Shown: in pieces, positions 13,556 through 17,835 of the stretch
How positions within the stretch are numbered: the stretch's first letter is position 1
Layout: each line of letters begins with the position of its first letter
From: Anaerolineales bacterium UBA7227
Lineage (GTDB): Bacteria > Chloroflexota > Anaerolineae > Anaerolineales > Villigracilaceae
NCBI GenBank assembly: GCA_002473085.1
Contig: DKTP01000098.1
Location: 1 to 17,835, forward strand
Length of the DNA stretch: 17,835 nucleotides
Direction of reading: 5' to 3'
Notes under the pieces: model-generated
What the model was told of the DNA's origin: nothing
Seen by the model: the letters and a program-made list of their open reading frames with translations, nothing else
The model's database searches: none
Made by a program: the position numbers and the translations under genes

Positions 13556-13558
13556 TCG

Positions 13559-13583
13559 AAATCGCGAACTCCCGACGCGATTT
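13559..13583. promoter_or_regulatory. Inverted repeat between the rnpB and coaE promoters
   Basis: AAATCGCG (13559-13566) and CGCGATTT (13576-13583) form an 8-bp perfect dyad with nine bases between, followed by TT on the plus strand. It lies just upstream of the rnpB -35 box and just before a TAAAAT (13590-13595) that could be the coaE -10 box. It may be an operator or a weak terminator blocking transcription into coaE; the sequence does not decide. Confidence 0.35.
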
Positions 13584-13624
13584 TTCAAGTAAAATAGAGA
13601 CATCACATTCAACGAGGTACGTTC

Positions 13625-14755
13625 GTGAGCAGATGGCCTGGAAAATACATCATCGGCCTGACCGGCAACATCGCCACCGGTAAAAGCGTGGTCCGCAAAA
13701 TGCTTGAACATCTGGGCGCGTACACCATCGACGCGGACTCGCTGTCGCACCGCGCCATCGCCAAAGGCGCGCCCGGCTACCAGCCGGCCGTGGACCTGTT
13801 CGGCAAATGGATCCTGGGCCGGGACGGGGAGATCGACCGCGCCAAACTGGGCGAGTTGGTCTTCCGCGATGCGGCCGCGCTCTCCCAACTGGAAGACATC
13901 GTCCATCCGCTCGTCGCGCAGGCCACCGATATTTTCATCCGCCGCGCCTCCCAGCGGGTGGTGGTAGTCGAAGCCATCAAACTGCTGGAAAGCGAACTCA
14001 AAACCGCCTGCAACGCCATCTGGGTCACCTACGCGCCCGAAGACCTCCAGGCAGAACGGCTGATGCGCCGGCGCGGAATGCGGCGCGACCAGGCGCTCGA
14101 ACGCATCCACGCGCAGTCGCCACAGAGCGAGAAGGTGGCGGTAGCCACAGTCGTCATCCGCAACACCGGCTCGTTCGAAGACCTGTGGAAACAGGTGACG
14201 GAAGCCTGGAAGCAGGTCTCGCCGGTGGCAGATACCCTGCCCATCGCCCACAAGGCGCCGTCCAGCCAGTTGATGGTGCAGCGCGGGCGTCCACGCGACT
14301 CGCAGGCCATCGCGGAGCTCGTCACCGTGCTGAGCCGCGGCCGGCGCAAGATGAACGCCAGCGACGTGATGGAATCATTCGGCGACCGCGCCTATCTCAT
14401 GCTCCGCGCCGGCGAGCGGACAGTGGGCCTGGCCGGCTGGCAGGTGGAAAACCTGGTAGCGCGCACCACCGACCTGTTCCTCGATCCCAGCGTGGACGTT
14501 TCCGCCGCGCTCGAAGCGCTGGTCAACGAAGTGGAGCGCGCCTCGCTCGAACTCCAATCCGAGGCCTCGCTCATCTTCCCGCCCGCCGAACTCGCGGGCG
14601 ACGAACAGCCGTGGAAGAAACTCGGCTACGAGCGGCGCGCCCCGCAGACCCTCGGCGTGCAGGCCTGGCAAGACGCCGCGGCCGAATCCATGCCCGAGGG
14701 CGCGGCCCTGTACTTCAAACAACTGCGGCAGGACCGCGTACTCCGCCCGATCTGA
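13625..14755 (+). CDS. coaE: Dephospho-CoA kinase with extra C-terminal domain
   Basis: CoaE phosphorylates the 3'-hydroxyl of dephospho-CoA, the last step of coenzyme A synthesis. Residues about 1-200 are a complete CoaE: P-loop GNIATGKS at 14-21, TIDADSL just after, HPLVAQATD, VVVVEAIKLLES, and the lid RLMRRRGM. CoaE is normally about 200 residues; this protein has 376. The extra C-terminal part (about 215-376) resembles a GNAT acetyltransferase fold by its pattern (RGRPRDSQAIAELV near its start, then AYLMLRAGERTVGLAGWQVENLV), but the acetyl-CoA loop is not obvious, so the domain may be degenerate or another fold. The start is GTG at 13625, supported by GAGGT six bases upstream. It lies divergent from rnpB and 83 bp before cdaA. 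Confidence 0.9.
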   Translation: MSRWPGKYIIGLTGNIATGKSVVRKMLEHLGAYTIDADSLSHRAIAKGAPGYQPAVDLFGKWILGRDGEIDRAKLGELVFRDAAALSQLEDIVHPLVAQATDIFIRRASQRVVVVEAIKLLESELKTACNAIWVTYAPEDLQAERLMRRRGMRRDQALERIHAQSPQSEKVAVATVVIRNTGSFEDLWKQVTEAWKQVSPVADTLPIAHKAPSSQLMVQRGRPRDSQAIAELVTVLSRGRRKMNASDVMESFGDRAYLMLRAGERTVGLAGWQVENLVARTTDLFLDPSVDVSAALEALVNEVERASLELQSEASLIFPPAELAGDEQPWKKLGYERRAPQTLGVQAWQDAAAESMPEGAALYFKQLRQDRVLRPI

Positions 14756-14767
14756 CCGCTGGAATTA

Positions 14768-14830
14768 CAAATTAGGAATTAGGACAGGAACGTTCCGGGG
14801 ATTCCTCAATTTGTCGTTCCCGTCCCTAAT
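14768..14830 (+). repeat. Two crossing inverted repeats in the coaE-cdaA gap
   Basis: CAAATTAGGAAT (14768-14779) can pair with ATTCCTCAATTTG (14801-14813), one extra base. ATTAGGACAGGAACG (14778-14792) can pair with CGTTCCCGTCCCTAAT (14815-14830), one mismatch and one extra base. The arms interleave, so the two stems form either a pseudoknot or two exclusive folds. The centre has a perfect palindrome GGAACGTTCC (14787-14796), and ATTAGGA is repeated in tandem at 14771-14784. The element ends eight bases before the cdaA start codon. Confidence 0.6.
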
Positions 14831-14838
14831 CTCCAGCC

Positions 14839-15696
14839 GTGACCGATTTCATCAGCAACCTCCTCTTCGTTTTTGAGCGCCTGAATTGGCTGAGCCTCCT
14901 CGACATCCTCCTGGTGGCGGCCATTTTTTTCGGCATGCTCTACAGCCTGCGCGACACTCAGGCCATGTCGTTGCTGCGCGGCATGATCTTCCTCTTCGTC
15001 CTGCTGGCGTTGCTCACCAGCCTCGTGGCCCTGCCGGCCTTTTCCTGGCTCATCGCCAACGCCCTGCCCGCCCTCCTGCTCGCCATCCCCGTTGTCTTTG
15101 CGCCGGAGATCCGCCGCGCCCTCGAGCGCATCGGACGCGCCGGCCTGCTCGTAAAATCCGGGCGCGTCGCCCACATGGACAATGAACAAGTCATCCAGAC
15201 CATCGTCAGCGCGGCGGCGCGGCTATCCGCAAGACGGCACGGAGCCTTGATCGTCTTTCAACGCCTCGAAAGCCTCGAAGGCTACATCGAAACGGGCGTG
15301 CGGATGGAGGCCCGCGCCACGCCCGAACTCCTCCTGCAGACGTTCTACCCGAACACGCCCCTGCACGACGGGGCGGCGATCATCGCGGACGGGAGGCTGG
15401 TCGCGGCGGCCTGCGTCATGCCCCTCTCTTCGAGCGGAATCCTCAACCGCTCCCCCGAGCGCCAGATGGGACTCCGTCACCGCGCCGCGCTGGGAATCTC
15501 CGAGGCCACCGACGCGGTGGCCGTCGTCGTCTCCGAAGAGACGGGTTCCATCTCCATCGCGCACAGCGGGCGGATGATCCGCCGCATCGACCCCGAACGG
15601 CTGGAAAACATCCTGCTGGCATTCTTCCGCCCCACGAGCGCGCCGCGGCGCAGCTGGCTGCAACGCCTGTTCCAGCGAAAGGACGAAGACCGATGA
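14839..15696 (+). CDS. cdaA: Membrane diadenylate cyclase CdaA (c-di-AMP synthase)
   Basis: CdaA joins two ATP into cyclic di-AMP, a second messenger for potassium, osmotic and cell-wall homeostasis. The 285 residues show three N-terminal membrane helices (about 18-37, 44-62 and 67-86) and then the DAC domain: LVKSGRVAHM, TPLHDGAAI with the DGA motif at 177-179, and GLRHRAALGISE with the RHR motif at 213-215, both of the nucleotide site. The C-terminus is basic. The start is GTG at 14839: an in-frame TAA lies four codons upstream, and later Met codons would remove part of the first helix. There is no Shine-Dalgarno sequence. The stop overlaps the ybbR start by ATGA, as expected for a CdaA and CdaR pair. 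Confidence 0.96.
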   Translation: MTDFISNLLFVFERLNWLSLLDILLVAAIFFGMLYSLRDTQAMSLLRGMIFLFVLLALLTSLVALPAFSWLIANALPALLLAIPVVFAPEIRRALERIGRAGLLVKSGRVAHMDNEQVIQTIVSAAARLSARRHGALIVFQRLESLEGYIETGVRMEARATPELLLQTFYPNTPLHDGAAIIADGRLVAAACVMPLSSSGILNRSPERQMGLRHRAALGISEATDAVAVVVSEETGSISIAHSGRMIRRIDPERLENILLAFFRPTSAPRRSWLQRLFQRKDEDR

Positions 15697-16934
15697 TCCG
15701 CTGGCTGCGCCAGAATTTACAGACCTCCCTGTGGGCTCTGCTCCTCGCCATCGCGGTGTGGATCGCGGCCGTCACCGCGGCCGACCCCGACGAGCAGCGC
15801 GTCTACGCCCACCCCGTCCCCATTGAGATCGTCGGGCAGGATTCGGGATTGGTGACCGTCGGCAACCTTCCGACACAGGTCGAAGTGACCCTGCGCGCGC
15901 CGCGTTCGGTCTGGACGCGGCTCGACAGCCAGGAAAAACCCATCCGCGCGGTGGTGGACCTTTCCGGGATGAGCGAAGGCGATCACATGGCGCGCGTGCA
16001 GGTGCAGGTGACGGAACAACCGGCGCGCATCGTCGCGGTCACGCCAAGCAACTTTACGGTCCGGCTCGAACCGCTGGTCAGCCGCAGCCTCCCCATCCAG
16101 TTGACGTTGAACGGGCAGCCAGCCATCGGATACCAGGCGGGGACTCCCGTCCTCGACCCGACGGAGGCGCTGGTTTCGGGCGCGAAGTCGTTGATTGACG
16201 AGGTGGACCGGGCGCGGGTCACGGTCAACCTTTCGGGGACACGCGAGAGCGTCAAGCAGAAACTGGACGTGCAAATTTACAATGCCAGCAACCAGCCGCT
16301 CACAAAGTTAAGCGTGAACCCGCCGTCCGTGCTGGTGAATATCCCCGTGGCGCAGCAGGGCGGATACCGCGACGTGGCGGTGAAAGTGATCGTGCAGGGA
16401 CAGGTCGCCAACGGCTACCTGCTGACCAAACTTTCGGTCTTCCCGCCCATCGTCACCGTCTATTCTACCGACCCCAAACTGGTGAACGAGTTGCCCGGCG
16501 TGGTGGAGACCCAGCCGCTCGAACTGCGCGGCGCCAGCGACGATATTTCCACCCGCCTGGCGCTGGAACTGCCCAGCGGCGTTTCGGTGGTGGGCGAACA
16601 AAGCGTGCAGGTGCAGGTCGGCATCGAGCCGATCATCAGCAACCTGACGCTTTCGAACATCAAAGTCGAAGTGGTGGGATTGGGCGACGGGCTGACCGCG
16701 CTAGTCTCCCCCATCGAGGTGGACATCATCCTCTCCGGCCCCGCGCCGCTGCTCGATTCGCTCCTGCTCCAGGACATCCGCGTCACTATAGACGTGACCG
16801 ACCTCGGCGCGGGCGTGTACCAGCTCACCCCCAAAGTGGAGATCCTGGTGGCGGATATCACGGTGGAAACCGTGCTTCCCAACACCGTGGAAGCGACCCT
16901 CTCCCCGGGCGTCACGCCCACTCCGACGCCGTAA
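15693..16934 (+). CDS. cdaR: YbbR-domain protein CdaR, regulator of CdaA
   Basis: CdaR is a membrane-anchored extracytoplasmic protein that binds and tunes CdaA. The 413 residues have one N-terminal helix (about 12-30) followed by about four YbbR repeats, each with a pattern like VEVTLRAPRSVW, AVVDLSGMSEGDH, VTPSNFTVRLEP and GYQAGTPVLDPTEALVSG, spaced some 85 residues apart. The end is a short Thr-Pro tail TPTPTP. The ATG (15693) overlaps the cdaA stop TGA, so the two are translationally coupled. The glmM gene often found next to this pair in Firmicutes is not here; der follows after 10 bp instead. Confidence 0.94.
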   Translation: MIRWLRQNLQTSLWALLLAIAVWIAAVTAADPDEQRVYAHPVPIEIVGQDSGLVTVGNLPTQVEVTLRAPRSVWTRLDSQEKPIRAVVDLSGMSEGDHMARVQVQVTEQPARIVAVTPSNFTVRLEPLVSRSLPIQLTLNGQPAIGYQAGTPVLDPTEALVSGAKSLIDEVDRARVTVNLSGTRESVKQKLDVQIYNASNQPLTKLSVNPPSVLVNIPVAQQGGYRDVAVKVIVQGQVANGYLLTKLSVFPPIVTVYSTDPKLVNELPGVVETQPLELRGASDDISTRLALELPSGVSVVGEQSVQVQVGIEPIISNLTLSNIKVEVVGLGDGLTALVSPIEVDIILSGPAPLLDSLLLQDIRVTIDVTDLGAGVYQLTPKVEILVADITVETVLPNTVEATLSPGVTPTPTP

Positions 16935-16944
16935 TGAGAATCAC

Positions 16945-17835
16945 ATGAAACCTGTTGTAGCGCTCGTCGGCCGGCCGAACGTCGGCAAAAGCACTTTGTT
17001 CAACCGTCTGATCGGCGAACGTCTCGCCATCGTGGACGACACGCCCGGCACCACGCGTGACCGTCTGGTGGGCGAGGCCGAATGGAACGGGCGCGCCTTC
17101 CATGTGGTGGATACGGGCGGGATCGATCCCACGCACGGAGGCCGCTCCCCGCTCTCCGTCGGCTCGGCGGACTTCATCAAAGAGATTCGCGAACAGGCGC
17201 TGACCGCCGTCCGCGACGCGGACGCGATCCTGTTTCTGGTGGACGGCATCGAGGGCCTCGCCGAACCCGACCGCGAGGTGGCGGGCATCCTGCGGCGGAT
17301 GCAGAAAAAAGTCGGCGAGACCTTCCAGCCGCCGATCTTCGTGGCGGTCAACAAATGCGAGAGCGCGCAGAGACGCGACGAGGCGGCGCAGTTCTACGAA
17401 CTGGGGCTGGGCGACCCGTATCCGATCTCGTCCATCCACGGGACGGACGTGGGCGACCTGCTCGACGCGCTGGTGATGTCCTTCCCCGAACAACCCCTGG
17501 AGGAAGAGGACGATTCGGTCAAGATCGCCATCGTCGGCAAGCCGAACGCCGGGAAGTCATCCCTGCTGAACAGGCTGGCCGGCGAGGAACGCGCCATCGT
17601 CAGTCCCATCGCGGGGACGACGCGCGACTCGATTGACACGCGTCTCGACTTCAACGGGGTGGCGGTCACGCTGATAGACACCGCAGGCATCCGTCGGCGT
17701 GGAAAGATCGAGCAGGGCGTGGAGCGCTATTCCGTGCTGCGCGCCTTCAAGTCCATCGAACGCGCCGACGTGGCGCTGATGGTCATAGACGCGGTCGAGG
17801 GGATCTCCACGCAGGACGCGCACATCGCCGGCTTC
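16945..17835 (+). CDS. der: Ribosome-assembly GTPase Der (EngA), C-terminus beyond window
   Basis: Der is a double GTPase needed for 50S subunit assembly. The 297 codons seen cover the first G domain (GRPNVGKS at 9-16, PGTTRDR, DTGG at 56-59) and most of the second (GKPNAGKS at 198-205, AGTTRDS, DTAGIRRRGK). The frame is open to the last base; the second NKxD and the KH-like domain lie outside. The first G domain's specificity motif reads NKCE (136-139), with Glu where NKxD has Asp. The ATG at 16945 is 10 bp after the cdaR stop; the upstream bases have only a weak GAGAA as a ribosome-binding site. Confidence 0.97.
   Translation, partial: MKPVVALVGRPNVGKSTLFNRLIGERLAIVDDTPGTTRDRLVGEAEWNGRAFHVVDTGGIDPTHGGRSPLSVGSADFIKEIREQALTAVRDADAILFLVDGIEGLAEPDREVAGILRRMQKKVGETFQPPIFVAVNKCESAQRRDEAAQFYELGLGDPYPISSIHGTDVGDLLDALVMSFPEQPLEEEDDSVKIAIVGKPNAGKSSLLNRLAGEERAIVSPIAGTTRDSIDTRLDFNGVAVTLIDTAGIRRRGKIEQGVERYSVLRAFKSIERADVALMVIDAVEGISTQDAHIAGF

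Noticed and set aside
13316..14251. Minus-strand frame overlapping rnpB and coaE
   Set aside because: It crosses a structural RNA, its promoter and a well-supported gene on the other strand; no protein features.
14806..15189. Minus-strand frame of 127 codons opposite cdaA
   Set aside because: Rich in Gln, Glu and Gly without hydrophobic core; it mirrors the membrane helices of CdaA.

Overview
The window looks like a GC-rich bacterial chromosome segment, most likely from the phylum Chloroflexota (Anaerolineae-like). The reasons are gene content and style rather than a marker gene: a dephospho-CoA kinase with an extra C-terminal domain, Der with an NKCE G4 motif, stand-alone NAD synthetase beside a nitrilase, several families of dyad intergenic repeats, and several genes whose -10 box sits only 6-9 nt before the start codon. 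The lineage call is inference; no rRNA is present.

Region 1 (1-5484, all minus strand). Reading in the direction of transcription: a DNA methyltransferase fused to an Mrr-like nuclease domain (5484-3829), a five-helix membrane protein (3832-3293), an unrecognised helical protein with an R-x4-H motif (3272-2445), a carbon-nitrogen hydrolase (2351-1473), an MNT nucleotidyltransferase (1454-1080), a HEPN protein (1099-716) and NAD synthetase (719 to beyond the window edge). The hydrolase and NadE look like a split glutamine-dependent NAD synthetase. The MNT-HEPN pair sits between them, is clearly richer in A+T, and overlaps the nadE start by ATGA. The methyltransferase cassette is also A+T-rich in part and resembles a small defence island.

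Region 2 (5485-8999). After a divergent intergenic region with a stem-loop repeat come recJ (plus) and guaB (plus), each followed by a different dyad repeat.

Region 3 (9000-12037, plus). A three-gene set made of an SGNH-like membrane-anchored protein, a five-helix small membrane protein and an MBOAT O-acyltransferase of the AlgI type, probably for O-acylation of an envelope polymer.

Region 4 (12055-13583). A TolB-like beta-propeller protein (minus) lies directly downstream of the RNase P RNA gene rnpB (minus). rnpB has a very clear promoter, a P1 helix, and a strong terminator whose T-tract runs into the start codon of the TolB-like gene. Its P12 region holds a copy of the same CCTCCCCCAAATC stem-loop found upstream of recJ.

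Region 5 (13625-17835, plus). coaE (with extra C-terminal domain), cdaA (c-di-AMP synthase), ybbR/cdaR (overlapping cdaA by ATGA) and der (cut by the window end). The cdaA leader carries two crossing inverted repeats. No stretch over 300 bases is without a gene; no tRNA, CRISPR array or transposase was seen.
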